From Trachythela sp. YZ-2020 (Eukaryota; Cnidaria; Anthozoa; Malacalcyonacea; Clavulariidae), in contig JADLSH010000190.1 in NCBI GenBank assembly GCA_016169945.1, positions 310,001-374,000 of the forward strand: a stretch of 64,000 nt of DNA, in the 5' to 3' direction. A program made the position numbers and the translations under genes. The notes beneath the pieces are model-generated. The model was not told the origin of the DNA. It ran no database searches and was given only the letters and a program-made list of their open reading frames with translations. This document shows, piece by piece, positions 1 through 11,827 of the stretch. Each line of letters begins with the position of its first letter. Positions within the stretch are counted from its first letter, which is position 1.

Positions 1-2260
1 AAGGGCAGAGTTGCCAGCGCAGAATTGACCTGCAGGCAAGCCTATTTTGCACGACCAACCAGAAAATCAAGCCAAAGTGGCATTGAACTACTACGAATCC
101 CCTCCGCTTGGATTTTACACACTGACCTGCTGTAAAATATTAACAAGGCTAATTTGGATGAAGCCACACAGGCGAAAAGCTGGTCACAAGTGGAGATTCA
201 ATGACAATTTCGCCTGGTTATTCCTGATCGTGTTTAATAGGCCTTGCACCCGAAGGGCAGAGTTGCCAGCGCAGAATTGACCTGCAGGCAAGCCTATTTT
301 GCACGACCAACCAGAAAATCAAGCCAAAGTGCCATTGAACTACTACGAATCCCCTTGGTGATTTTACCCATCAGTCAATGTGTTGCAACTATGGTGTTAA
401 TTTAAACCTTTTTAATATAAATAAATTGAACGCAATGTGCTGCAGGATTTTATACACTGACCTGCTGTAAAATATATCGAACGCTTTGCGCTGCAGGATT
501 TTATACATTGACCTGCTGTAAAATATATTGGCAATGTGCTGCAGGATTTTATACACTGACCTGCTGTAAAATATTAACAAGGCTAATTCGGATGAAGCCA
601 CACAGGTTTTGTCACAAGTGGAGATTCAATGACAATTTCGCCTGGTTATTCCTGATCGTGTTTAATAGGCCTTGCACCCGAAGGGCAGAGTTGCCAGCGC
701 AGAATTGACCTGCAGGCAAGCCTATTTTGCACGACCAACCAGAAAATCAAGCCAAAGTGCCATTGAACTACTACGAATGGCTAATTTGCTAGTCTAGTTT
801 CAATCACATTTATACAAAATGGCCAAATCAATATCAGAATGACAATGGTAGAACACGCTAGATGAAGCCACACAGGCAAAAAAGCCGGTCATAAGTAGGA
901 ATTTGATGACATCTTGGCTCCGTTATTCCTGCCGTTTAAAATAAACGCAATTCAACATATTGATGACACACGGTAACTTTGGCGCCATTATGAGGACGAG
1001 TGCTACTCCAACAGCTGCAATAGTTTATTTTCCACGCCAGGCGATCAAATAAACCTATTAAACATTGACAATGCAAACGGTACAACACTGATGGCTTCGC
1101 ACACAAGCGCAATTCAACATTGATGACACACGGTAACTTTGGCGCCATTATGAGAACGGATGCTATTCCAACAGCTGCAATAGTTTATTTTCCACGCCAG
1201 GCGATCAAATAAACCTATTAAACACTGACAATGCAAACGGTACAACACTGATGGCTTAGCAATAGCTTATTTTGCACACCAGAAAAATTGAAGCCAAGTG
1301 ACACTGAACTACTACGAATGGCCAACCTATCCCTTGGTGATTTTACCCATCAGTCAACGGCGTTGCAATTATGATGTTAATTTAAACCTTTTAATATAAA
1401 TAAATTGAACGCCATGTGCTGCAGGAGATTCAATGACAATTTCGCCTGGTTATTCCTGATCGTGTTTAATAGGCCTTGCACCCGAAGGGCAGAGTTGCCA
1501 GCGCAGAATTAACCTGCAGGCAAGCCTATTGTGCACGACCAACCAGAAAATCAAGCCGGCCACAAGTGGAGATTCAATGACAATTTCGCCTGGTTATTCC
1601 TGATCGTGTTAGGCCTTGCACCCGAAGGGCAGAGTTGCCAGCGCAGAATTGACCTGCAGGCAAGCCTATTTTGCACGACCAACCAGAAAATCAAGCCAAA
1701 GTGGCATTGAACTACTACGAATCCCCTCCGCTTGGATTTTACACACTGACCTGCTGTAAAATATTAACAAGGCTAATTTGGATGAAGCCACACAGGCGAA
1801 AAGCTGGTCACAAGTGGAGATTCAATGACAATTTCGCCTGGTTATTCCTGATCGTGTTTAATAGGCCTTGCACCCGAAGGGCAGAGTTGCCAGCGCAGAA
1901 TTGACCTGCAGGCAAGCCTATTTTGCACGACCAACCAGAAAATCAAGCCAAAGTGCCATTCAACTTCTACGAATCCCCTTGGTGATTTTACCCATCAGTC
2001 AACGTGTTGCAACTATGGTGTTAATTTAAACCTTTTTAATATAAATAAATTGAACGCAATGCGCTGCAGGATTTTATACACTGACCTGCTGTAAAATATA
2101 TCGAACGCTTTGCGCTGCAGGATTTTATACATTGACCTGCTGTAAAATATATTGGCAATGCGCTGCAGGATTTTATACACTGACCTGCTGTAAAATATTA
2201 ACAAGGCTAATTCGGATGAAGCCATACAGGTGAAAAGCTGGTCACAAGTGGAGATTTAAT
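1..2260. repeat. Duplicated satellite-like repeat block
   Basis: A segment of about 600-700 bp at the left edge recurs almost unchanged at about 1630-2240. It contains shorter units: a CTGCAGGATTTTATAC unit near 440, 493 and 540 and again near 2065, 2117 and 2163, and an AAGGGCAGAGTTGCCAGC unit at 1, 253, 681, 1485, 1626 and 1877. A separate doublet of about 150 bp lies at 945-1095 and 1106-1257. Short open frames here repeat with the units and are not genes. It could be a satellite array running off the window edge or the tandem-repeat core of a DNA transposon. Confidence 0.85.
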
Positions 2261-3485
2261 TTAAACATGTTAAATATAGATGAACCACAGCTTCCAAGGA
2301 TGTCTTGCACTGCAGGGTTTATAAACTGCCCTACTGTGAATTAATTTCCTAGTGGTGACAGGTTTTATACTACCTGCCAGTTAGCCCCATCTTTACGTAA
2401 TTATAATATTATATATTGAAATATTTTATGCAGTTTCAAACGCATTTATGGATTATATACTCAATACCTAAGTGAACATGTAAATGACGATTGTATACTA
2501 CTAGATCAAGCCACAGAGGCAAAAAGCTGAATGATCCATTTTTGCCAATATGTTGAACGGTTGAACCTGAAATTAAATCCAAAAAAGTAAATCTTTATTT
2601 AGGACATCTGAGTAACAATGATTGAAATAATATTTGCTGCTGGACCTCAACAAGGAGGTAGGTCTATTGTTGATGTCAATTCTTAGAACTCATCCATAAT
2701 TACATAGAGAATAAACATCAATGTTTAATAATCATACTCTTCAATGGTGACATTTTTTATCTTTGGCCACAGGGTATTAAACTTTCTTAGAAAAAAACTA
2801 AGTGGGGACCAAGACAATTTTTTTTGCTTATTATAGGAAATGGTGGCTCACCTGAATAAATTGGAAAATGGATTCTAAATTCACAATATCGCAGCAACCA
2901 AAGAACAGCATAGAAGAGAGCCAGACAGTTGGATTTCTTGTTTAACGACAGAGACTCTAAGACTGGCATTTGGTTTTATTTCGACCTTTTCATTGAGACT
3001 GGCATTATCTAAATAGTATAAGAGAAAATAACAATAAATGTTACAGTATAATTTACTATTATTTTCATTGTCAATTTGCCTATTCATTTTAATCGAGCCT
3101 TAACGTGTTGTGGGGAGAGGGAGGGTATGCCGCTTGACAGATGTCGCTCTATAACTGCTATACTAACAGCTGGCACAATGTGGCTCTGCAATTTGGAATT
3201 GGTGTTTCCCTTTCCATAAAACATTCAATGGTTGATAGGTGGTAAGCTCAACAATTTATACACACTATATATTTATTTTAAAACTAATAAGTTCATAATA
3301 TATATACCATAGTAAATATTACCTATGATTTAGTAAAATTACATAGGTGATTATTGAAAATTCTCAACGCTGATTGGTTGCACTACCTCGGATTAAATAC
3401 AAGATAATCACCTAAAGCGTTTTAAGCCGCTTTAATCGTAAATATTCAAGTAAAATATTTTTAAAACGTGCATTTTTCATATCTA
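2261..3485. other. AT-rich intergenic sequence
   Basis: No supported gene. The open frames are short, overlap on both strands and lack splice context. No clear repeat boundary was found. Confidence 0.5.
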
Positions 3486-4643
3486 CAGGTAAACTAGGTC
3501 AAGCGTTCTTCTAATTCATTTGCAATTTTCCTAATTACCTTTTCAATTTGCAAAAAATTCATTGCAAATTCCCTCAAGGGAATTTGCAATGTTCCTAAAC
3601 CGATTCAAAGTTCCTCACTTCCTGTTTAAATCCCCTCACTTCCTGTTAACAATTAGAGGGGAAAAAGTTGCTGGTTTTGTTGAATTTGAAGTTGAGAGAC
3701 GTTGCATTCTTATATTTAATTCCTTTCAAACAAAATTTACACTCATAAATTGAATTAAAGAGCTAGAAGTCATAATAATAAAGACTTTCGATTTGACTTC
3801 CTGTTACTTTTTTCACTTTCTGTTACTGTAAAAGTCTCTATTTTTGTTACTTCTAGCTCTTTATTTCAATTTACTTCAACAAAACCAGCGCTCGAATATA
3901 TTATTAACAGGAACTGAGGAACTTCTAAGGGGATGATTACATTAAGACTTTTCAGCCCAGAGTCACAGCGGATTTGGTCCCCTCTCAAAATGCCCCCCCC
4001 CCCCCGGAGGGGGTCCATATCAGCTAGCGGATATGGTCCCCACTCACGGATTTGGACCCCCCTCGCGAATCTATCGTATGGCATATTAAATATCGAATGA
4101 AAACGTTTTTAATCATCTTTACATCTAACAGAGAAAAAGTGTACGAAGATTTTTTGGAGTAAAATGTTGCTGTAAATTTTCTCGCGCTTTTGGACTGGAG
4201 GAACTATATTTTACTGCAACCAAAACTACATTTCACTCCCAAAAATATATCTCATTGCCACTATAATATATTTAACTACGAGAAGTAGATTTTATTGCAA
4301 TCAGAACTATACATTTCACTGTAGTTCCCATGTAAATGTTATGTCTCAGCAGTGGGAAATACAAAGTTGTAAATGTTAACAGAATTTAAATAAACTTATT
4401 TCAATTAAACTGACACTTTGAACGTAATGGAATGCGCGACCATTGAATCGTGCGCGACCATTGAATTGTGCCCTTGTGAAAAATAGCTTAGGTTGACATG
4501 GTTTGTTGCCGTTCTTAATGAAAACGTCAGATATTTAATTTTATATGCCAATATGGAAAAATATTTTTAACCGAAGAAAAATATTCAGACGATTACTCTA
4601 AAACCAAATCATATGTAGCTCAAAAATACTTGTAGACTTTTGC

Positions 4644-4693
4644 GCGAGAACTTTGTAAACAGTAATTATATACTTATTGTTTACAAAGTTCTC
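4644..4693. repeat. Short inverted repeat (hairpin)
   Basis: CGAGAACTTTGTAAACA and its exact reverse complement flank an AT-rich loop of about 16 bp. It lies inside the TIR element and is probably part of transposon structure. Confidence 0.6.
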
Positions 4694-4717
4694 GTCTGCC
4701 TATGATTTCATAGGGGG

Positions 4718-4766
4718 GACACCGGGCTGTGACACCGGGCTGTGACACCGGGCTGTGACATCGGGC
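4718..4766. repeat. Short tandem repeat, GGGCTGTGACACC unit
   Basis: About four head-to-tail copies of a 13-bp unit. The GGGCTG/CAGCCC core recurs, some copies inverted, at about 4762-4780, 4862-4874 and 5058-5065, so the motif seems part of the surrounding element. Confidence 0.6.
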
Positions 4767-5165
4767 TGAATTTCAACCCGGTTAACTGAGCTGAAATTTG
4801 TTTACAATTACATGGCAAGTTTATAATTTCATCACATCTATTTTAAACCGGGATGAAATCTCAGCCCGGGCTGAAATGAAATAGAGCTGTTCCGTCTATT
4901 TCAATAATTTTAAATGCTGATTTTGTCTACTATTTGACTTGTACAAGACTCTGCTTGCATTTGGAGATTGAAAACACAAAAATATAGCTATTTAAGCGAT
5001 TGTTTTTTCAATCCGGCTGACATTTCTCATCTTTCTCATAGATTATACGAAGATTGTCAGCCCGGTCAACCGGGATAAACGTTTTGAAAATTGCAAAGGT
5101 AATTAGGAAAATTGCAAATGAATTAAGAACTGAAAAGAGAAACGCTTGACGTAGTTTTGTATCCG

Positions 5166-5882
5166 GGCTAGCATAGATATATTGCCAGTGGTGGGCTAAG
5201 ATTAGGGCCCTCCAAAACTAAGATTAGGGCCCTCAGCCCCGTATATTAATTACAATTGTGTGATATCGAATGCTTCCTGAACTTATTGAAAGATTGATAT
5301 TGAATTATGTATTTTTGTTTTATTGCTTCACAGATCCATATTCATACAGTGGGAGTATGGGCATAGAAGGAATGCTTAATAGTCAGATACTATATTACTA
5401 TTTGTGATAGTCTCTCAAGTCTCAACTCTCTTAAAGCAGTTTGTACTCTATTGTCTGGTGATCTAGCCTTTAGTACAGTAGTTTAATATAGGCTATAGTG
5501 TGCAGTAGTAAAGAATAGATCAGCTATAATATGGAATAAGGTGGAACTGATCTACTGTTTCACTGTGCACTTTTACAGTACCTTTTACTCTTATTGAAAT
5601 TACCAGAATGTAAATTATGCTACAGGGGCTTGGGCAGCAGTGGGCCAATTATCTGTCAGTGGTGGACCAATTGTAGGGTCTAGTGGACCCTACTCGAAAT
5701 GTGCCTTGTTGCAACTGAATCTGATCATTGTTTGTTTAGAAAGATACTTGATTGATTGCATGGCCACAGAAAATATGGCTATGCAGTGGACGGCAACTAG
5801 TGGACAAGTATTGTACAATTTATCTTCTTGATTTGCCGAATACATTTTTGCTTCATTAACAAGAGACATTGTATATCTGTAC
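5166..5882. other. Intergenic sequence, no gene seen
   Basis: AT-rich sequence with a short direct repeat of CTAAGATTAGGGCCCTC (about 5195-5235). No coding or RNA feature is supported. Confidence 0.4.
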
Positions 5883-5972
5883 CTGTGTTTTACCAACACC
5901 TGGTGGGCCATAGATCTCAGTGACTCAGTCAACTCTCCAAAATATATACCACCACCAAGAATATCATCTAAA
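5883..5972 (-). pseudogene. Broken RAD51/RadA-type Walker A exon
   Basis: Read on the minus strand, a CTGCAG acceptor is followed by codons for LDDILGGGIYFGELTE. A second reading frame then gives TEIYGPPGVGKTQ, and a GTACAG donor follows at once. Together these are the start of a RAD51-family ATPase core with its P-loop (GPPGVGKT). The paralogue RAD51D-like pattern G(L/I)Y-G-E-(V/L)TE fits best. The two halves are out of frame because ACTGAGTC is duplicated in tandem (8 bp), so the exon as written cannot encode the fold. No neighbouring RAD51 exons were found. It is either a gene relic, a polymorphic or assembly duplication, or an isolated exon of a decayed copy. Confidence 0.6.
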
Positions 5973-5984
5973 CTGCAGCAATAA

Positions 5985-7549
5985 AAAATAATTTAAAGAT
6001 GTTTGAAACGAACCAGGATGATTCATATAAAGTTTTCGACGCTCTCTGGTTTAGTATATTTATTTATTCTATTAGCTTTCAACTGCCAGTCTGCAGTCTT
6101 CGACTAGTAATATTCACTGAAGTGCAGAGAAATCACTGAAGTGCAGACGACAGGATACGAGAAACAAAACACCTAGAGCTGTTTGATTGATCGAAAAATA
6201 TTTATAATTATTATACACAAATATTGGCGATATACTCATTCTTCGATTTCACTTCGGCTGTTATTCGATCTAGGTCGAACATTTCTGAATTTGGCTTTCT
6301 CTTCTTTCGCCTTTTACTCGACATTTAGAGTGCAATAAAGTGTTAAAACAAAGTGATATATAAATCTACTGAGTGCAGTATGAATATTTTGTGAAATAAT
6401 CGAACAACGGCAGCATGTTTAACTTTAGAAATCTGAGACGCTGAGAAACACAATTAATGAGCGCATGACCGGAAGACGCAAGCAGTTAATTATGGATGAT
6501 TCATACTATTTATAAGAGATGGTACGCGTACCACTGTATTTTTTTAAAAACCTCTGTCCTGTTTTAGGCATCTCATGTCCGTCCCCCCTAACAGCTGCTC
6601 TGGCGAAACCTTGTTACTGTCTGGTCATGTAACATCCCAGATTTTATTTTAATAATTCCAAGGATATGACTAAACACTGTTGTTCGATGCAGTGCCCTTT
6701 ACACAGATCTTTTAATTCGTTTACAATGCTGCAGCAGATATTAATATCCTCGTTTGAATCTTGTAATGTAGTTGTTTACAAAACTTAGGCAAGTATACCG
6801 GAAGAAATCATTATTAACGAATAACAGCTTTGCTACCCAACATCTCCGTTCCGTTAATTCCAGCATTCGACTTTGCGTAAAAAATAGATTTAGAACTCCA
6901 ATTTTATTCGGTTAAGAAATAATCTAAGTCAGACTTATCAGGAAAATCATCAATAAATTGAATTATATTTTAGTATGAGAAGAGTTGAATTGTTTAAACG
7001 AACTCAGAACAATAACAATTCCACAAGAGAAATTCTATAATTAGACGAACAGTTTATTACCACACGTTTTGTTTGTCACCGCAATGACAACAGACTGGTC
7101 GCCTACCCCTACTGAGTATAGCAGACGACTTTGACTCACATGACCAGAAGTACCAGGGTCTCTCCACAGCAGGGGGTGGCAAAGGTGAGACCCTGGGAAG
7201 CGTTTTGATTCTCATCTCCTGCTGTCGGCATGTTTAGTGATTTCAGTAATATTAAGAATGATTGTAGGAGCAGCCCCCCCCCTAACAATCCTCCTACACC
7301 CCTGGCACAGTGGCACTACACCTATTTTGCCAGCAGGACTAGCTTGCACTTGAAAGGGGCCAATCATGTTCCAAGAATCATAGCTTACAAGCCACATGAA
7401 TTTTCAGCAATAGGAAATCTGTCCTACTTCCAGTAATTGAGGTCTCGGTCAGCATCCAATTGCCCGATCGCTCAGTCCACCCCTGTTAATGTTACCATTT
7501 ATAGCATACAATGCATTCAGATAGCAGATGCACCTTAGCTACCTTAGCA
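5985..7549. other. Intergenic sequence
   Basis: Apart from the 37-codon frame, no gene is supported. Coding potential on either strand is fragmented. Confidence 0.4.
6211..6324 (-). other. Small basic open frame, 37 codons
   Basis: Starts with ATG and reads a very basic N-terminus (SKRRKKRKP) followed by FDLDRITAEVKSKNEY, ending at a stop. It resembles a nuclear-localisation stretch and could be a first exon or a chance frame. No splice donor is evident. Recorded because it lies upstream, on the same strand, of the broken RAD51-type exon. Confidence 0.15.
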
Positions 7550-8315
7550 AGAAACTAATATTCAACAAATAGTGGCCTAATAATAGTATATAAATACAGA
7601 ACACAAACTTGTGCTACACCAAGGAAAACAATGCTCATATTTAAACACCGTGGAAATGCACACAATAGTTGAAAATGGTCCGTAGAGAACACGCTATAAT
7701 TAAACATGTTTAAAATACAACAGACCGGCTACAAACAAAAAATTTACGTCGCTCCTGTATCGTAACTAAAGACAGTGCTTTGGCGGCCGCTCTTTCTTAA
7801 AGAATAGATAAATAACTGTTTGAATAACTTGGCTATCTACGCTTTTTTAAATGCTGTATTTTGAGTTGAAATATTCATATTCGCGTTCGGGACGTTCGCG
7901 GCGCGTATTTTTTTAAGGATATTAAATAACATCCGTTTTGCCTATATAAATTCTCAACTTTCTTTAATAAACAAAATAAGAACAGCTAGTTTTGTAAAAT
8001 ATATATATTTACCTTTTTGTTGGCTTCATTTTGACAGGATATCTAGATTTAAACCGCGTTGAAAAGTTTTTCTTCTTCGACGAAGACGAGAAGACCACGA
8101 GGACTCGAGGAGGTTTTAAAATTTGTGCTTTTTTTCACAATGTCATGTGACACGAATCATGTGACCGTTACCAGCGAATCAGGTAACAGAACGACCAACT
8201 TTTTGATATTCTAGCAATTTGACACGTAATATTGAACATTATTTTCTTGGCTAACAAGGACAACTTGTTTGTTTGCAACGATATTCGGTCATTTTCAAAT
8301 AGAATATCGAGGAAA
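7550..8315 (-). repeat. Promoter-like module, copy 1 of a direct duplication
   Basis: This stretch is repeated in the same orientation at 10482-11262, with small indels and substitutions. On the minus strand it reads a GC-richer leader with CACATGA boxes, then an ATG at 8029 encoding M-K-P-T-K and a strong splice donor (AAG|GTAAAT) at 8013/8012. This looks like a promoter plus first coding exon of a minus-strand gene. No downstream exon that continues it was identified. An LTR is less likely because no TG...CA ends or internal gag/pol were seen. Confidence 0.6.
8013..8029 (-). CDS. Candidate 5-codon first exon (copy 1)
   Basis: ATG-AAG-CCA-ACA-AAA-AG followed by GTAAATAT. The start, donor and upstream leader are conserved in the second copy, which reads M-K-P-T-E. 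Conservation of ATG plus donor is the only support; the gene it belongs to is unknown. Confidence 0.25.
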
Positions 8316-8342
8316 CATGCAACATAGTTTAAGCAGATAATA

Positions 8343-8632
8343 AGTATAGCACGGGTGGCAGAAGCGGTTAGCGCGCTGCCTCTTACCACTGAGTTGAGCC
8401 TGTTTCACAACAGGTCGAGGTCACTGTTGGTACTCGCATGAGATCGGCAGTGTGCTCAAATAACTCATGTAAGTTGAGATTCTCTCCTGTGCTTCGAGGG
8501 TTTTCCCCGGGTACTCCGGTTTCCTCCCTCTAATACTAACCCTTAGGAACTAACAATGGGCCACAGTAATTGGCTGACGCTGTTGTGGACTCCCTGCCAT
8601 TGAGGCGAAGTTGAATAAAATTAAAAAAAAAA
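8343..8632 (+). repeat. tRNA-derived SINE (GGTGGCAGAAGCGG family)
   Basis: The 5' end GGGTGGCAGAAGCGGTTAGC resembles a tRNA head with A box, followed by a degenerate B-box region near 8410, a body containing CTCGAGGG-like and CCGGTTTCCTCC blocks, and an A-rich 3' tail near 8620. The same sequence occurs in reverse complement at about 22775-23013 and partially at 34990-35105, which establishes it as a dispersed family. Confidence 0.75.
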
Positions 8633-9196
8633 AGTATGAAAACACATACGCACATACCAAAATAGAATGCAATGCCAATATATTTAAAATTCTATATTTT
8701 AAAGATTAAAAGATCAATAAAAAGAGTTTATCCTTTAAGAGTGTTAATATTATGTGTTTTCAAGGTAGCGTTTTGTACAAGTATTGTGATGCATATATTT
8801 TTCCATCAACAGCAACTAAGTGTTATTTTCTGCTGGCTGATGCATGGAAGTGGAAAATGTTTTCTCACACACTGCTGGGTGCCAAATGAAAGTAGGGGGT
8901 AAGCGGGTGGTGCAGGTAATATGTGCAGTAATGTATTGACAGAAGTGCCCACCCACCCAGCCCTATTTTACTAGGAAAGAGGCAGAATAATGGATATTTC
9001 TATATTATGTATATATATATATGTTTCTGTAATTACTGTAAAGCAAGCAATTGTGATTTGTGTGAATAAATGCCAAGCACCGTGGGCACTTTCTCAAAAT
9101 ATGAGCAACTAACCCTAATCTGAACCCCCAACCCTAATAATCCCTATGCCTATATTTCGGTTGCTCATATATCGAGAAAGAGCCCAAAATGTACGA

Positions 9197-10277
9197 CATC
9201 CATACTCAAGTTGCCACAGAAAACGTCAATCCGACGTTTTCTTTGAATACCATCCACCCACCCCACAAACCGTCAACCACGGCAATAATTTGTCACACCT
9301 TTAGCTTGAAAACGTTTCCCGCATTTTTTGTCTTGTTCCACTCTTTAAGGTGGCTCGCTACAGTTTTGTATTATTTCGTATAAAATGAAAAATTAAGGAT
9401 ATAGAAAATAAATTTTGGGCAATTATTAACTGTAGGAGGAAAAATGTATCTGAAATACATAAAACCATACTTGAAGGGTTCTAAAATTTTTTAAAAAGTA
9501 TTATAACTACCGTTGCTATGGCAACCGTGACGTTTCAAAATGGCCGATATTATGACTTTAAAGTAATTTAACTCGCGAAAAATTGTGGTGACCCCCATTT
9601 TTTATTTGATAAAACGTTTCCACTTACCAAAAGGAAGTGTTTCGCAAACTTAAAAAAAATTCTGTAACGAGGAAAATTTTTAATTTAATAAAATGTGTTT
9701 TTTTGCAATTAAAAATTTTACTAATTACAGAATTTTTTAAAAAACACTTCCTTTGCAAGTGAAACGTTTTATCAAATAAAAAATGACTTTAAAGTCATAA
9801 TATCGCCATTTTGAAACGTCACTATGATACTTTTAAAAATTTTAGAAATGGTTTTATGTATTTCAGATACATTTTTCCTCCTACAGTTAATAATTGCCCA
9901 AATTTCATTTTATACGAAATAATACAAAACTGTATCGAGCCACCTTAAGGAAATTTCAATTTAAAAAAATTTCCTTATTAATAAACTGAGGAAGTTTTAA
10001 CTTTGTATAAGAAGGATTATTGATTTGGGCAAAGTCGAGATAGTATTTCCGTAAAAAACTGCAGCAGACCGATGCTTGGTTGCTATTCAATGTAAAAATT
10101 AAAAGCCAAACTGGAAGGGGTGAGATTTACAGCTTTTCTTTCGTTATTTATAGTTACAATTTTAATATTTTTAATCAGAAAAGTATAAAACTGCCACGCA
10201 GAAACGTCAAAGATTAAAACCCACCCACCCAGAAACGTCGGATTGACGTTTTCTGTGGCAACTTGAGTATGGATGTC
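9197..10277. mobile_element. TIR element interrupted by a fold-back MITE
   Basis: GACATCCATACTCAAGTTGC and the adjoining block down to AATCCGACGTTT at 9197-9241 recurs inverted at 10228-10277. These ~45-bp ends bracket about 1 kb that includes the 596-bp fold-back element at 9349-9944. No transposase frame is present. The arrangement implies an older TIR element into which a younger one inserted. Confidence 0.65.
9345..9948. mobile_element. Fold-back MITE with TTAA target sites
   Basis: Long inverted repeats run from both ends (GGTGGCTCG...; the right end reads ...CGAGCCACC) almost to the centre, with arms of roughly 250 bp. TTAA flanks both ends (9345-9348 and 9945-9948), the signature of piggyBac-type insertion. 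There is no coding capacity, so it must rely on a transposase elsewhere. Confidence 0.8.
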
Positions 10278-10481
10278 ACCCCTAAATCTCTTTCCAAAAT
10301 TATAATTTTCCATCTGTATTTGATACTATTTGTTGTCAAAAGGACTTTTGCATAGTTTTACGCACTTTTACCGAAAATCTAAATAATGTTACGAGTCATG
10401 CTGAACGTGACAAGTTCAAGGGCAATAATGTAATGGTAATGGCCGCCCGCATGAACTTTTAAGAAAGCCTCAGATGAGAAA

Positions 10482-11262
10482 CTAATATTCAAGTATTCAA
10501 CAAATAATGGCCTAATAATAGCATATAAATACAGAATACAAACTTGTGCTACACCAAGGAAAACGATACTCATATTTAAACACCGTGGAAATGCACACAA
10601 TAGTTGAAAATGGTCCGTAGAGAACACGCTATAATTAAACATGTTTAAAATACAACAGACTGGCTACAAACAAAAAATTTACGTCGCTCCTGTATCGTAA
10701 CTAAAGACAGTGCTTTGGCGGCCGCTCTTTCTTAAAGAATAGATAAATAACTGTTTGAAGAACTTGGCTATCTACGCTTTTTTAAATGCTGTATTTTGAG
10801 TTGAAATATTCATATTCGCGTTCGAGACGTTCGCGGCGCGTATTTTTTAAGGATAATATAACATCCGTTTTGCCTATATAAATTCTCAACTTTCTTTAAT
10901 AAACAAAATAAGAACAGCTGGTTTTGTAAAATATATATATTTACCTTTCTGTTGGCTTCATTTTGACAGGATATCTTGATTTAAACCGCGTTGAAAAGTT
11001 TTTCTTCTTCGACGAAGACGAGCAGACCACGAGGAGGTTTTAAAATTTGTGCTTTTTTTCACAATGTCATGTGACACGAATCATGTGACCGTTACCAGCG
11101 AATCAGGTAACAGAACGACCATCGAGCAACCCATCGAGCTAATCGAGGACTTTTTGATATTCTAGCAATTTGACACGTAATATTGAACATTACTTTCTTG
11201 GCTTGCAAGGACAACTTGTTGTTTGCAACGATATTCGGTCATTTTCAAATAGAATATCGAGC
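10482..11262 (-). repeat. Promoter-like module, copy 2
   Basis: Second direct copy of 7550-8315. It carries an extra ~24-bp insertion near 11121-11145 (CATCGAGCAACCCATCGAGC-like) and keeps the minus-strand ATG and splice donor. Between the copies lie a SINE and the nested TIR element, so the duplication has been separated by insertions or arose before them. Confidence 0.6.
10945..10961 (-). CDS. Candidate 5-codon first exon (copy 2)
   Basis: ATG through AAAG donor conserved with copy 1, reading M-K-P-T-E and then GTAAATAT. It may be an alternative first exon of the same unknown gene. Confidence 0.2.
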
Positions 11263-11827
11263 AATTTAAGGGGCCGATTTCGGTTTACCTGGACCGGTAT
11301 CACAGGAATTTCGTCCCCCCCCAGGAAATTCGTCCCATCGATCACGCCTATAACGCCCTTAGCTTTAACACCTTTAACGCATATAACACCTAGATTTATA
11401 TGAGGGAATATCTATATTTGTGTTTTTATAGGTTAAAATATCTTGTAGTTCAGATAGTTTAAAACACAATCTTGGGTTTGGTTAATAATATATGTCACAG
11501 TAAAGAGCGTTTATTTTAATACAAATTTTAATATTTAAGTGTCAGTATGCTTTTGTTGCTATTTTAATACCAGTACAGGATTTGTTGGGGGATTCTACAC
11601 ACCCCCCATCAAAAATCAAATGGTCCGTCCCTTATATAGTCAACCAGAACATTGTTCTAGATGCGCGGTATTCATAATATCCATTTATCATAGCTCATTG
11701 ATACATTCATCGTATTCATACTTTTTCCTGTAAAGCAAAAATAGAAGATCGTAAAAATTGGAGACAAATTGATTACTTGTTTATATGCGCTATGCAACAA
11801 TATAAAGATCTGTTCTATATAGCTCAC

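Larger units (their letters stand above)
3486..5165. mobile_element. Non-autonomous TIR DNA transposon (candidate)
   Basis: The two ends are inverted copies of each other over roughly 60-70 bp: GTCAAGCGTT followed by AATTCATTTGC and TTTTCCTAATTACC at 3495-3545 reappears in reverse complement at 5093-5155. The interior has no transposase. It holds a secondary fold-back at about 3600-3935 (GCTGGTTTTGTTGAA facing its complement near 3880; GAGCTAGAAGT facing its complement near 3850), a hairpin at 4644-4693 and a short tandem repeat at 4718-4766. A C-run of about ten bases lies near 3991. Family is undetermined because a target-site duplication is not obvious. Confidence 0.55.

Noticed and set aside
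10379..10642. 87-codon hydrophobic frame on the minus strand
   Set aside because: It lies in the duplicated module, is only partly conserved in the other copy and has no splice or start context.
7550..11262. LTR retrotransposon with ~770-bp LTRs
   Set aside because: No TG/CA ends, primer-binding site, or gag/pol between the copies; the interior holds a SINE and MITEs.
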